In this document: in pieces, positions 1-7,996 of the stretch
Layout: every line of letters starts with the position of its first letter
Numbering within the stretch: the first letter of the stretch is position 1
DNA from: Pirellulales bacterium
GTDB taxonomy: Bacteria > Planctomycetota > Planctomycetia > Pirellulales > Thermoguttaceae
Direction: 5' to 3'
Assembly (NCBI GenBank): GCA_030617125.1
Contig: JAUWWA010000061.1
Coordinates: 1-7,996, forward strand
Length of the DNA stretch: 7,996 bases
Position numbers and translations under genes: made by a program
The notes under the pieces: model-generated
What the model saw: only the letters and a program-made list of their open reading frames with translations
Databases searched by the model: none
Told to the model about the DNA's origin: nothing

Positions 1-753
<753 letters not shown>

Positions 754-754
754 G

Positions 755-808
755 GGTTAGGGATTTGGGGATTTGGGGATTTAGGGATTGGGGGTTGGAA
801 ATGGGGGG
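755..808 (+). repeat. G-rich array with 8-base period (candidate G-quadruplex)
   Basis: Directly after the rpoB stop, 755-794 divides exactly into five 8-base units of consensus ATTTGGGG; two units are identical and the others differ by one to three bases. A further stretch with a six-G run follows to 808. Seven runs of three or more G lie at 753-756, 760-762, 767-770, 775-778, 784-786, 790-794 and 803-808. The first five loops are only 3-5 bases, which fits the classic G-quadruplex pattern on the coding strand and hence in the mRNA. Folding and any effect on RNA polymerase or on rpoB/rpoC coupling are inferred, not shown. Confidence 0.8.
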
Positions 809-820
809 TTGACGGATCAC

Positions 821-840
821 GGCCGCTTGCGGCTTCGCAA
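821..840 (+). other. Two mutually exclusive small hairpins in the rpoB-rpoC spacer
   Basis: This 20-base stretch lies between the G-rich array and the 7-base repeats. It can pair as GCCGC (822-826) with GCGGC (829-833), or as TTGCG (827-831) with CGCAA (836-840) around a GCTT loop. The two pairings overlap and exclude each other. There is no following T-tract, so it is not an intrinsic terminator. It may be just the linker of a composite intergenic repeat. Confidence 0.3.
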
Positions 841-842
841 CA

Positions 843-877
843 CCTGACACTTGATACCTGATAGCTGATACCCGAAA
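843..877 (+). repeat. Five tandem degenerate 7-base repeats upstream of rpoC
   Basis: Bases 843-877 divide exactly into five heptamers that fit or nearly fit SCYGAYA (for example CCTGATA and GCTGATA). The array ends 24 bases before the rpoC GTG and just upstream of its ribosome binding site, so it would be transcribed as leader or spacer RNA. It shares a 15-base identical stretch (856-870) with the longer array before the EF-G gene (6425-6439), so the two belong to one family. No function is known to me. An in-frame TGA at 866-868 shows it is not part of rpoC. Confidence 0.8.
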
Positions 878-887
878 AACAAACCGG

Positions 888-893
888 AAGGAG
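888..893 (+). promoter_or_regulatory. Ribosome binding site of rpoC
   Basis: AAGGAG at 888-893, within GGAAGGAG, lies 8 bases before GTG 902. It is the clearest Shine-Dalgarno sequence in the window and fixes the non-ATG start of rpoC. The other gene starts here have weak or no such site. Confidence 0.85.
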
Positions 894-901
894 TACCTGC
901 C

Positions 902-3900
902 GTGAGTATCGGTGAAAGCACATACGACCGGATCAACGACTACGCGTCGGTGAAGATCAGCCTGGCGCGGCCTCACGACATCCGCAGTTGGTCGTTCGGC
1001 GAAGTGAAGAAGCCGGAGACGATCAACTACCGCACGTACCGCCCGGAGAAGGACGGCCTGTTCTGCGAGCGGATCTTCGGTCCGGAAAAGGACTGGGAGT
1101 GCTCCTGCGGCAAGTACCGCGGGATGAAGTACAAAGGGATGATCTGCGACCGCTGCGGTGTGAAAATCACGCACAGCCGCGTGCGCCGCAAGCGGATGGG
1201 GCACATCGAATTGGCCGCGCCGGTCGTGCACATCTGGTTCTTCAAGGCCATGCCCAGCAGGCTCGGCGCCCTGCTGAGCATGAAGACCACGAGCCTCGAG
1301 AAGGTAGTCTACTTTCAGGACTACGTGGTCACTAACCCAGGCGACACGCCGCTGAAACCCCAGCAACTGCTCACTGAGGAGGAGTATCGGACCGCCAGCG
1401 CCCAGTACCCCGACGCTGCTTTCGAGGCCGACATGGGCGCCGAGGCCATCCGCAAACTCCTGATCGGCCTCGACCTGGTGCAACTCTCCAGCGAGTTGCG
1501 TGTCGATCTGGCCGAGACGGGATCGAAGCAGAAGCGCAAAGACCTGACCAACCGGCTGAAGGTCGTCGAGTCGATTCGCGACAGCGACAACCGGCCCGAG
1601 TGGATGGTGCTCGACGTCATCCCGGTCATCCCCCCCGACCTGCGGCCCCTGGTGCTGCTCGACTCGGGCAACTTCGCCACCAGCGACTTGAACGACCTCT
1701 ACCGGCGGATCATCAACCGAAACAACCGGCTGAAGAAACTGGTCGACCTGAACGCGCCGGGTGTAATCATCCGCAACGAGAAGCGGATGCTGCAGCAGTC
1801 GGTCGACGCGCTGTTCGACAACAACCGGTGCAAGCGGCCCGTGCTCGGCTCGAGCAACCGGCCGCTGAAATCGCTGACCGACATGATCAAGGGCAAGCAG
1901 GGGCGCTTTCGCGAGAACCTACTGGGCAAACGCGTCGACTATTCCGCCCGAAGCGTGATCGTCGTCGGCCCCACCTTGCGGCTGCACCAGACGGGGTTAC
2001 CGAAAAAGATCGCGCTCGAACTCTACCAGCCATTCATCATCCGGCGGTTGAAGGAGTTGGGCCATGCCGACACGATCAAGAGCGCCAAGAAAATGCTCGA
2101 ACGCAAGGACGAGGAAGTCTGGGATATCCTCGAAAAGGTGATTCAGAACCATCCGGTGCTGTTGAACCGCGCTCCCACGTTGCATCGCATGGGAATCCAG
2201 GCGTTCGAGCCACAACTGATCGAGGGCAACGCGATCAAGTTGCACCCGCTGGTCTGCAAGGGATTCAACGCCGACTTCGATGGCGACCAGATGGCGGTCC
2301 ACCTGCCGCTATCGATTGAAGCCCAGGTAGAAGCGCACACGCTGTTGATGTCGACCAACAACATCTTCAGCCCTGCCAACGGCGCCCCGATTATCAGTCC
2401 CTCGCAAGACGTGGTAATGGGTTGCTACTACATGACTTGCATGCTGCCGGACTCCAAGGGAGGGGGCATGACGTTCGCTTCGACCGATGAAGTCCAACTG
2501 GCCTACTCGCTCGGTGTGGTGGACACACATGCGTCGATCAAGGTCAAGCTGCCGCCGGAGCGGCAAGTCAAGGGCAACGAGCAACTTAAACGCGGCGAAC
2601 TCATCGAAACCACCGTCGGGCGCGTGGGCTTCAACGCCATGCTCCCGGAAGGCATGCCGTACTACAACACCCCGCTGCGTTCCGGCGACCTGGCCACGGT
2701 AATCTCCGACTGCTACGAGCTTCTGGGACGGCGCAGCACAATCGACCTGTTGGACTCGATGAACCAACTCGGGTTCCACGAGAGCACGCTTAGCGGCTTG
2801 TCATTCGCCACCGACGACCTGATCACCCCGCCGAGCAAAACCAAGATCATCGCCAGCGCGGAAAAATCGGTGCTGCGAATCATGAAGCTGTACCAGCGCG
2901 GCATCATCACCGAGGGCGAGCGCTACAACCAGGTACTCGATGCCTGGACCCACGCCCGAGAACAAATCACTACCGAAATGATGCGCGAACTGGAAAGTGA
3001 CCGCCGATTCCCCGGCTACGTCAACCCGATCTTCCTGATGGCTCACTCCGGCGCCCGAGGCGGTGTTGAGCAAATCCGTCAGTTGGCCGGAATGCGCGGT
3101 CTGATGGCCAAGCCGTCGGGCAAGATCATCGAGACGCCCATTAAGGCGAACTTCCGCGAGGGCCTCAGTGTCTTGGAATACTTCAGTTCCACCCATGGCG
3201 CCCGAAAGGGTCTGGCCGATACCGCCTTGAAGACGGCCGACTCGGGATACCTCACCCGAAAACTCGCCGACGTCGCACAAAATGTCGTCGTCACCATGCA
3301 CGACTGCGGCACCACGCAGGGGATCACCAAGGGCGTGATCTACCGCGGCGAAAAGGTCGAGGTCAGTCTGGCCGACTCGATCCGGGGTCGCGTCAGCCGC
3401 GCGAATATCGTCAACCCTGTCACCGACCAGGTCATCGTCCGCGAAAACGAGTTGATCACGGCCGATATCGCCCGACGCATCGAAGAAATGGGACTGGAAA
3501 AAATCCAGGTCCGTAGTCCCATGACCTGCGACTCACCGTTGGGGGTCTGCGCGCTGTGCTACGGCATGGACCTCTCGACCGGCAGCCTTGTCGAACAGGG
3601 CATGGCCGTGGGAATCATCGGCGCGCAGAGCATCGGCGAGCCGGGAACCCAGTTGACGATGCGGACCTTCCACATCGGCGGCACAGCGGCCCGCGCGGTC
3701 GAGGAAAGTGAAATCAAAGCCAAAAAAGCCGGCACCGTTCAGTTCACGCGCATGAAAGTCGTCAGAAACGACCAAGGCCAGCAGGTCGTGCTAACCAGAA
3801 ACGGCGAGATCCTCTTGTTGGATCCCAAGGGCCGTGAGTTGGAGAAAAGCGAAATCCCCGCCGGTGCGAACTTGCTGGTCGAAGAGAATCAAGAAGTCGA

Positions 3901-5290
3901 GGCCGGGACCGTGCTCTGCCAGTGGGACCCCCACAGCATCCCCATTCTCGTCGAGGTCGACGGAAAGGTCCGTTACGAGGACGTCATCGAAGGCGAAACC
4001 ATGCGAACTGAAAAGGACCCCAGCGGCCACGTCCGGCAACTCGTCATGGAACACAAGGGCGATCTGCACCCACAAATCGTCCTGGAAGACCCCAGCGGAA
4101 AGATCCTCGATTTCTACTACCTGCCCGAAAGGGCTCACATCGAGGCCGAGGAAGGAAAACAGGTCTCCGCCGGCACGCTGCTGGCGAAGACGCCGCGCGA
4201 AGCCTCCGGCACGCAAGACATCACGGGCGGGTTGCCTCGGGTGACCGAAATCTTCGAGGCCCGAAAACCCAAGGAGCCCGCCGTTATCGCCGAAATCGAC
4301 GGCATCGTTGAACTCCTCGGCGAGAAACGTCGCGGAAAGCGAACGATCATCGTCCGAAGCGAAACCGGTATCGAACGCGAACACCTCGTCTCCCACGGAA
4401 AACACCTCCGCGTGCATGCCGGAACGTTCGTCCGGGCGGGCGAAGCACTGGTCGACGGGCCGCTCGTGCCTCACGATATCTTACGCATCTCCGGCGAGGA
4501 GGCCGTGCAGCAGTACCTCACTCGCGAAATCCAAAACGTCTATCGAAGCCAGCGCGTCGACATCAACGACAAGCACATCGAGATCATCGTCTCACAAATG
4601 CTCCGCAAGGTCACCGTGCAGACCATCGGCGACACCGGGTTGCTGCCCGGGGTGGTCATGGATAAGTTCGAGTTCCGTGCGACCAACGACGAACTCGCCA
4701 GTTGCCTGAAGATTACTGAAAAGGGCGACAGCGATTTCGAGGAAGGCGCGATTGTGCCGATCGACGTGCTCGAACAAGCCAACACCCAAATCGAAGCCCT
4801 TGGCGGCGAGCCGGCCAAGGGGACAAAGCCCAAGCCGGCTACGGCTACCACCCAATTGCTGGGACTCACCAAGGCCGCCGTCCAAAGCTCCAGCTTCATC
4901 TCCGCCGCCAGCTTCCAGGAAACCACCAAAGTGCTCACCGAGGCCGCGTTGGCCGGCAAGGTCGACCATTTGGTCGGGCTGAAGGAAAACGTCATCCTCG
5001 GCCACCTCGTGCCCGCCGGAACCGGATTCCGAACCTACCAAGACAGTGAAGTCCGCATCCGGCCACAGGCGCTCGAAGACCTGAAGTTGGAAAAGGAAAG
5101 CATCCTTTCGCGCCACTTCCCGCTGCTCGACGGACCCGAGCAGGAACAACCCGCGCTGCCCGCCCTGAGCGACGGTGAAGAACAGGGCCATGCCGAGGTC
5201 GCGCATGTGGTCTCGGCCGAGCCGACGACGGCCGTAAACCTCGACGAACTAGTCGGTGATCCCGGAAAAACCCCAGCCGAGGAGGAATAG
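902..5290 (+). CDS. rpoC: DNA-directed RNA polymerase beta' subunit, complete
   Basis: RpoC (1462 residues; E. coli 1407) carries the catalytic magnesium site of RNA polymerase. The GTG start is set by AAGGAG 8 bases upstream and an in-frame TGA at 866-868. The N-terminal region has the conserved [18 protein letters not shown] (28-45) and a zinc ribbon with Cys67, Cys69, Cys82 and Cys85. The catalytic NADFDGD is at 456-462, with Asp458, Asp460 and Asp462 binding magnesium. The bridge helix region with [16 protein letters not shown] lies around 757-792. The second zinc site is Cys802, Cys876, Cys883 and Cys886. The trigger loop starts at about 907, with [11 protein letters not shown] at 917-927, and resumes at GGLPR (1109-1113); the roughly 170 residues between them form an SI3-type trigger-loop insertion like that of E. 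coli. The conserved C-terminal [19 protein letters not shown] block ends near AGTGF (1372-1376). The last 86 residues are a variable, acidic, low-complexity tail. No frameshift or missing catalytic residue is seen. Confidence 0.98.
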   Translation: MSIGESTYDRINDYASVKISLARPHDIRSWSFGEVKKPETINYRTYRPEKDGLFCERIFGPEKDWECSCGKYRGMKYKGMICDRCGVKITHSRVRRKRMGHIELAAPVVHIWFFKAMPSRLGALLSMKTTSLEKVVYFQDYVVTNPGDTPLKPQQLLTEEEYRTASAQYPDAAFEADMGAEAIRKLLIGLDLVQLSSELRVDLAETGSKQKRKDLTNRLKVVESIRDSDNRPEWMVLDVIPVIPPDLRPLVLLDSGNFATSDLNDLYRRIINRNNRLKKLVDLNAPGVIIRNEKRMLQQSVDALFDNNRCKRPVLGSSNRPLKSLTDMIKGKQGRFRENLLGKRVDYSARSVIVVGPTLRLHQTGLPKKIALELYQPFIIRRLKELGHADTIKSAKKMLERKDEEVWDILEKVIQNHPVLLNRAPTLHRMGIQAFEPQLIEGNAIKLHPLVCKGFNADFDGDQMAVHLPLSIEAQVEAHTLLMSTNNIFSPANGAPIISPSQDVVMGCYYMTCMLPDSKGGGMTFASTDEVQLAYSLGVVDTHASIKVKLPPERQVKGNEQLKRGELIETTVGRVGFNAMLPEGMPYYNTPLRSGDLATVISDCYELLGRRSTIDLLDSMNQLGFHESTLSGLSFATDDLITPPSKTKIIASAEKSVLRIMKLYQRGIITEGERYNQVLDAWTHAREQITTEMMRELESDRRFPGYVNPIFLMAHSGARGGVEQIRQLAGMRGLMAKPSGKIIETPIKANFREGLSVLEYFSSTHGARKGLADTALKTADSGYLTRKLADVAQNVVVTMHDCGTTQGITKGVIYRGEKVEVSLADSIRGRVSRANIVNPVTDQVIVRENELITADIARRIEEMGLEKIQVRSPMTCDSPLGVCALCYGMDLSTGSLVEQGMAVGIIGAQSIGEPGTQLTMRTFHIGGTAARAVEESEIKAKKAGTVQFTRMKVVRNDQGQQVVLTRNGEILLLDPKGRELEKSEIPAGANLLVEENQEVEAGTVLCQWDPHSIPILVEVDGKVRYEDVIEGETMRTEKDPSGHVRQLVMEHKGDLHPQIVLEDPSGKILDFYYLPERAHIEAEEGKQVSAGTLLAKTPREASGTQDITGGLPRVTEIFEARKPKEPAVIAEIDGIVELLGEKRRGKRTIIVRSETGIEREHLVSHGKHLRVHAGTFVRAGEALVDGPLVPHDILRISGEEAVQQYLTREIQNVYRSQRVDINDKHIEIIVSQMLRKVTVQTIGDTGLLPGVVMDKFEFRATNDELASCLKITEKGDSDFEEGAIVPIDVLEQANTQIEALGGEPAKGTKPKPATATTQLLGLTKAAVQSSSFISAASFQETTKVLTEAALAGKVDHLVGLKENVILGHLVPAGTGFRTYQDSEVRIRPQALEDLKLEKESILSRHFPLLDGPEQEQPALPALSDGEEQGHAEVAHVVSAEPTTAVNLDELVGDPGKTPAEEE

Positions 5291-5327
5291 ACCGAGGGCA
5301 AATGCGCTCCCGGCACTCGCCTGGCTA

Positions 5328-5356
5328 TTGACAACGGATGAAAACGATGTCAACAT
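5328..5356 (+). promoter_or_regulatory. Candidate sigma70-type promoter for rpsL-rpsG, overlapping a dyad
   Basis: A perfect TTGACA (-35) at 5328-5333 is followed, after 17 bases, by CAACAT at 5351-5356, which keeps A at position 2 and T at position 6 of the -10 consensus. Transcription would start near 5363, leaving a leader of about 43 bases before rpsL. The same stretch forms an imperfect inverted repeat: 5328-5336 against 5345-5353, eight of nine pairs with an 8-base centre. It could be an operator or a coincidence. The rest of the rpoC-rpsL gap shows only a weak stem at 5292-5313 with no T-tract. Confidence 0.4.
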
Positions 5357-5405
5357 TTAAAGTTTCGGTCGTCGGAAACGGCACTCACCCAATCCGAGAT
5401 AATCG

Positions 5406-5774
5406 ATGCCCACGATCAACCAACTGGTTCGCAAGAAACGCAAAAAGCCGCGTAAGTTCAGCAAGACGCCGGTGCTGGACCGCTGCCCCCAGAAGCGGGG
5501 GGTATGCCTCCAGGTCAAGACGATGACGCCCAAGAAGCCAAACTCGGCTTTGCGGAAAATCACCCGTGTAAGGCTCTCCAACGGCAAAGAGGTCACCGTC
5601 TACATCCCCGGCGAGGGCCACACGCTGCAAGAACACTCGATCGTGCTAGTCCGTGGCGGCCGTGTACGCGATGTGCCCGGCGTGCGATATCAAGTCATCC
5701 GCGGGGTCATGGATACGCTGGGCGTCGAGGACCGCAAACAATCTCGAAGCCGCTACGGGGCGAAGAAGGCATAA
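5406..5774 (+). CDS. rpsL: 30S ribosomal protein S12
   Basis: S12 (122 residues; E. coli 124) sits at the decoding centre of the 30S subunit and helps check codon-anticodon pairing. Conserved blocks are INQLVRK (4-10), CPQKRGVC (27-34), [11 protein letters not shown] (41-51), [10 protein letters not shown] and the C-terminal [10 protein letters not shown]. Counting Met as 1, Lys43, the main streptomycin-resistance site, is the normal lysine. The second hot spot, Lys88 in most bacteria, is arginine here: GGRVRDVPG with Arg88 encoded by CGC at 5667-5669. Asp89, the residue that RimO methylthiolates in E. coli, is kept. The ATG start gives the expected N-terminus [11 protein letters not shown]. 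Only a weak GAG (5396-5398) lies at Shine-Dalgarno distance. It follows rpoC by 115 bases and precedes rpsG by 2 bases, as in the str operon. Confidence 0.97.
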   Translation: MPTINQLVRKKRKKPRKFSKTPVLDRCPQKRGVCLQVKTMTPKKPNSALRKITRVRLSNGKEVTVYIPGEGHTLQEHSIVLVRGGRVRDVPGVRYQVIRGVMDTLGVEDRKQSRSRYGAKKA

Positions 5775-5776
5775 CC

Positions 5777-6247
5777 ATGGGTCGAATCACCGCCAGCAAG
5801 AAGCAACTCGTCGGCGATCCCATGCATGGGTCGATTCTGGCGAGCAAGTTCATCAACTGTCTGATGTGGGACGGCAAGAAAAGCACCGCGCAGCGGGTCT
5901 TCTATGACGCCTTGAGAATCATCTCAGAGAAAGTCAAGGACGACGAGCCGATCGAGGTATTCACTCAGGCCGTCGAAAACGTCAAGCCGAACATCGAGGT
6001 TCGCTCGAAGCGGGTCGGCGGCGCTTCCTACCAGGTACCGATGCAAGTGAACAAGACGCGGCAACAGTCGCTGGCGATCCGCTGGATCCTGCTGGCCGTC
6101 CGGGAGAAGAAGGGCCGCGCGACGCACCAGAAACTGGCCAAGGAATTATTGGATGCTTACAATCGCGAAGGGGCCGCCATGACGCGGCGGGAAAACGTCC
6201 ACCGAATGGCCGAGGCCAACAAGGCCTTCGCCCACTTCGCCTGGTAA
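5777..6247 (+). CDS. rpsG: 30S ribosomal protein S7
   Basis: S7 (156 residues, a usual length for the family) starts assembly of the 3' major domain of 16S rRNA and lines the E-site exit path for tRNA. Visible features are [15 protein letters not shown], an N-terminal rRNA-contact region; [11 protein letters not shown] (81-91), the beta-hairpin region; the basic [13 protein letters not shown] segment; and the near-invariant [13 protein letters not shown] at the C-terminus. The frame is open far upstream inside rpsL, but ATG 5777 is chosen because it gives a family-length protein, starts 2 bases after the rpsL TAA, and has AGAAGG (5764-5769) 7 bases upstream inside rpsL. Translation of the two genes is probably coupled. 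E. coli has a longer S12-S7 spacer carrying the S7 autoregulatory site; no such room exists here, so any feedback control must use another site. Confidence 0.97.
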   Translation: MGRITASKKQLVGDPMHGSILASKFINCLMWDGKKSTAQRVFYDALRIISEKVKDDEPIEVFTQAVENVKPNIEVRSKRVGGASYQVPMQVNKTRQQSLAIRWILLAVREKKGRATHQKLAKELLDAYNREGAAMTRRENVHRMAEANKAFAHFAW

Positions 6248-6264
6248 TCGAAATCATCCTGGTT

Positions 6265-6297
6265 CGCCGCGCCGGTCCCCCCCTTGCCGGTGCGGCG
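6265..6297 (+). terminator. Terminator-like hairpin after rpsG
   Basis: CGCCGCGCCGG (6265-6275) pairs with CCGGTGCGGCG (6287-6297) over 11 pairs including one G-U, with an 11-base loop that holds seven consecutive C. It begins 17 bases after the rpsG stop. Only a short TTCT follows rather than a strong T-tract, so it may be an inefficient intrinsic terminator, a 3'-end protecting stem or an attenuator between rpsG and the EF-G gene. Confidence 0.5.
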
Positions 6298-6317
6298 TTC
6301 TCATGCGCAAAAGGGGC

Positions 6318-6345
6318 CATCAGCTTTCAGGTGTCCGCTGTCAGC
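6318..6345 (-). repeat. Four 7-base repeats in inverted orientation
   Basis: Read on the minus strand, 6345-6318 divides exactly into four heptamers of the same SCYGAYA family as the forward arrays: GCTGACA, GCGGACA, CCTGAAA and GCTGATG. A 17-base linker (6346-6362) separates it from the forward array. The linker itself contains a weak palindrome at 6346-6357. The array appears to be the inverted partner of the forward one. Confidence 0.75.
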
Positions 6346-6417
6346 TCCGAGCTTGGAAGTCACCTGATACCTAGCATCCGATACCTGACACCCGATACCC
6401 GACACCTGAAAGCTGAT
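6319..6417. repeat. Perfect 17-base inverted repeat (65-base loop)
   Basis: ATCAGCTTTCAGGTGTC at 6319-6335 is the exact reverse complement of 6401-6417. The arms lie in the inverted and forward 7-base arrays and share the same unit order (GACA, CCTGAAA, GCTGAT). In RNA this would give a long stem just upstream of the EF-G gene. Alternative pairings in shifted register are possible, for example 6339-6346 with 6418-6425. Confidence 0.8.
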
Positions 6418-6439
6418 AGCTGACACCTGATAGCTGATA
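6363..6439 (+). repeat. Eleven tandem degenerate 7-base repeats upstream of the EF-G gene
   Basis: Bases 6363-6439 divide without slippage into eleven heptamers of consensus SCYGAYA. Position 5 is A in all but one unit, and most differences are C/T changes at positions 3 and 6 or C/G at position 1. The second unit (6370-6376) is the most divergent. The array ends 6 bases before the EF-G ATG, so the repeat takes the place where a ribosome binding site would be expected. The family is the same as at 843-877. Confidence 0.85.
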
Positions 6440-6445
6440 ACTCTC

Positions 6446-7996
6446 ATGCCCGACGACCTGACCAGCCTCCGCAACATCGGCATCATTGCTCACATCGACG
6501 CCGGGAAGACCACCGTCACCGAGCGGATGTTGTTCTATTGCGGCTATAGCCATCGCGTCGGCGAAGTGGACAAGGGAACCACGCACACCGACTTCGATCC
6601 CGAGGAGCAGCAGCGCGGCATCACGATCCTCTCGGCCTGCGTGACGTTTTCCTGGAAGGACGTTCGCATCAACCTGATCGACACACCCGGCCACGTCGAT
6701 TTCACCGCCGAGGTGGAGCGGAGTCTTCGCGTGCTCGACGGCGGCGTGGTGGTCTTCAGTGCCCGGGAAGGCGTCGAGGCCCAGAGCGAAACCGTTTGGC
6801 GCCAGGCCGACAAGTACCATGTGCCGCGGCTGGCGTTCATTAACAAGATGGACCGCGAAGGGGCCGACTTCCACGAAACGCTCGAAGAGATCCGCACACG
6901 GCTCGACTGCAAGCCGATCCCCTTGGTCCTGCCGGTTGGCGCCGGACCGCCGCATCTGGAGGGCGCTTTCCGTGGATTGATCGATCTGGTCGCCATGAAG
7001 ATGCTCACCTTCACGCCGGATAGCCAAGGCGCCGAAGTCCTCGTCAACGCGGTCCCCGACGAGCTGCGCGACGACGCCGAAACATGGCGGGCGAAACTGC
7101 TCGATCAGCTTTCGCTACAAAGCGACGAGTTGACCGAGTTGCTGCTGGCCGAGGAGCCGATACCGCCGGAGTTGATCCACCGCGTGCTTCGCGAGGCGAC
7201 GTTGCGATACGAGATCGTGCCGGTGTTGTGCGGTTCCGCGTTGGATGGAATCGGGGTCCAACCGCTGCTGGACGCCGTGGCCGCGTACTTGCCCAGCCCG
7301 CTTGACATGCCGCCGGTCGAAGGCATCGATCCCAAAGCCAAGCAGAAAGACGCCAAGACGACGCGAAGCCCCGACCCCCACGAGCCGTTTTCCGGGCTGG
7401 TCTTCAAGATCCAGCCCGACCGGCATGGCGATTTGCACTACGTGCGCGTTTACTCGGGCGAGTTAAAGGCCAACAGCCGCGTCTATAATCCCGGCAAGGA
7501 CAAGAAAGAAAACGTCCCGCAACTCTGGCGGCTCCAATGCGATCGCCGCGAGCAAATCGAGCGGGTTTCCGCCGGCGAGATCGTCGGCGTGATCGGTCTG
7601 CGACACTCGGTGACCGGCGATACGCTTTGTGACGCGAAGAACCCGATCATCCTCGAATCGATCACCTTTCCCGAAACCGTCATTTCCATGGCCATCGAGC
7701 CGGAAACTTCCATCGAGCGACGCAAACTGGCCGACGTGCTCGAAATGATGAAACGCCAGGACCCCACCTTCCTCGCCCGCGAAAACGAGGAAACCGGCCA
7801 AACGCTCATCAGCGGCATGGGCGAGTTGCACCTGGAAGTCATCAAGCACCGGCTGCTGCGCGATTACAACCTCGACGTGAAGGTGCACCATCCCCGCGTG
7901 AGCTACCGCGAAACCGTCGAGAAAGCAGTCGAAGTGACCGGCGAATGCCGCCGGACGATGGCCGGGCGACAACTGCTCGCCAAGGTTGCCATCCGC
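6446..7996 (+). CDS. fusA: Elongation factor G, EF-G2-like (recycling type?), first 517 residues, 3' end outside window
   Basis: This is a translational GTPase of the EF-G family, truncated by the window edge after domains G, II, III and the start of IV. ATG 6446 is the only usable start: an in-frame TAG lies at 6431-6433 and the P-loop follows at once. There is no Shine-Dalgarno sequence. GTPase motifs are AHIDAGKTT (15-23), RGITI (57-61), DTPGH (79-83, with catalytic His83), NKMD (133-136) and SAL (264-266). Domain II starts near 313 and domain III contains SGMGELHLE (456-464). Canonical EF-Gs carry an RQTGGRGQYGHV-like motif at the start of domain IV. Here it reads CRRTMAGRQLLAKV (501-514), much closer to my memory of human mitochondrial EF-G2 (GFM2). 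GVEAQSETVWRQADK, VPVLCGSAL and GVQPLLDAV fit both groups. I infer a member of the spdEFG2/mtEFG2 branch, linked to ribosome recycling, in the slot usually held by the translocase. A divergent translocase remains possible. Confidence 0.9.
   Translation, partial: MPDDLTSLRNIGIIAHIDAGKTTVTERMLFYCGYSHRVGEVDKGTTHTDFDPEEQQRGITILSACVTFSWKDVRINLIDTPGHVDFTAEVERSLRVLDGGVVVFSAREGVEAQSETVWRQADKYHVPRLAFINKMDREGADFHETLEEIRTRLDCKPIPLVLPVGAGPPHLEGAFRGLIDLVAMKMLTFTPDSQGAEVLVNAVPDELRDDAETWRAKLLDQLSLQSDELTELLLAEEPIPPELIHRVLREATLRYEIVPVLCGSALDGIGVQPLLDAVAAYLPSPLDMPPVEGIDPKAKQKDAKTTRSPDPHEPFSGLVFKIQPDRHGDLHYVRVYSGELKANSRVYNPGKDKKENVPQLWRLQCDRREQIERVSAGEIVGVIGLRHSVTGDTLCDAKNPIILESITFPETVISMAIEPETSIERRKLADVLEMMKRQDPTFLARENEETGQTLISGMGELHLEVIKHRLLRDYNLDVKVHHPRVSYRETVEKAVEVTGECRRTMAGRQLLAKVAIR

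Noticed and set aside
843..877. CRISPR repeats
   Set aside because: The units are 7 bases, directly abutting and degenerate, without spacers or cas genes.
5292..5313. Possible terminator after rpoC
   Set aside because: The eight-pair stem contains one mismatch and one G-U, and no T-tract follows, so it is not a convincing intrinsic terminator.
5338..5526. Small plus-strand frame starting in the rpoC-rpsL gap, possible leader peptide
   Set aside because: It overlaps rpsL in another frame for most of its length, has no ribosome binding site, and its start lies inside the candidate promoter.
5504..5776. N-terminal extension of the rpsG frame inside rpsL
   Set aside because: The extension overlaps conserved S12 codons and does not resemble S7. 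ATG 5777 gives the family length.
6363..6445. Promoter for the EF-G gene inside the heptamer array
   Set aside because: CTGACA and GATA words recur every 7 bases by construction. At 17-base spacing the -10 match is only GATAnC, so no single pair stands out.
6371..7027. Minus-strand open frame whose C-terminus has YQLSGVS-like repeats
   Set aside because: The protein repeat is just the reverse translation of the 7-base array (three heptamers make seven codons), and the rest is antisense to the EF-G GTPase domain.

Overview
The window is one co-directional block of core transcription and translation genes on the + strand: the 3' end of rpoB, complete rpoC, complete rpsL (S12) and rpsG (S7), and the 5' two-thirds of an elongation factor G gene. 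This is the widespread bacterial rpoBC-str arrangement. The reading frames are GC-rich and intact, with no sign of a mobile element, phage, CRISPR array, tRNA or rRNA. The best guess for the host is a planctomycete, probably of the Pirellula type. That rests on the overall look of the S12, S7 and RpoC proteins and on an EF-G that resembles the 'spd' (spirochaete-planctomycete-deltaproteobacterium) EF-G2 group. It is an inference from remembered families, not from a search.

Layout. Bases 1-753 encode the RpoB C-terminus. Bases 754-901 are an unusual spacer: a G-rich array with an 8-base period, then a short hairpin-forming stretch, then five 7-base repeats and the rpoC ribosome binding site. 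rpoC fills 902-5290. The 115-base gap at 5291-5405 holds a candidate promoter that overlaps an imperfect dyad. rpsL (5406-5774) and rpsG (5777-6247) are 2 bases apart. The 198-base gap at 6248-6445 holds a terminator-like hairpin, four inverted 7-base repeats and eleven forward 7-base repeats that end 6 bases before the EF-G start. The EF-G frame is still open at the window edge.

Function. RpoB and RpoC form the catalytic core of RNA polymerase. S12 and S7 are 30S proteins at the decoding centre and the 3' domain of 16S rRNA. EF-G acts in translocation and/or ribosome recycling. Co-transcription would match polymerase and ribosome synthesis, but the promoter-like and terminator-like signals suggest three partly separate units: rpoBC, rpsL-rpsG, and the EF-G gene.

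The genes are mostly ordinary. The points of interest are the phased 7-base and 8-base repeat arrays between essential genes, an EF-G that looks like the recycling-type EF-G2 in the place usually held by fusA, and an arginine at S12 position 88, where a lysine-to-arginine change is known to give streptomycin resistance in other bacteria.
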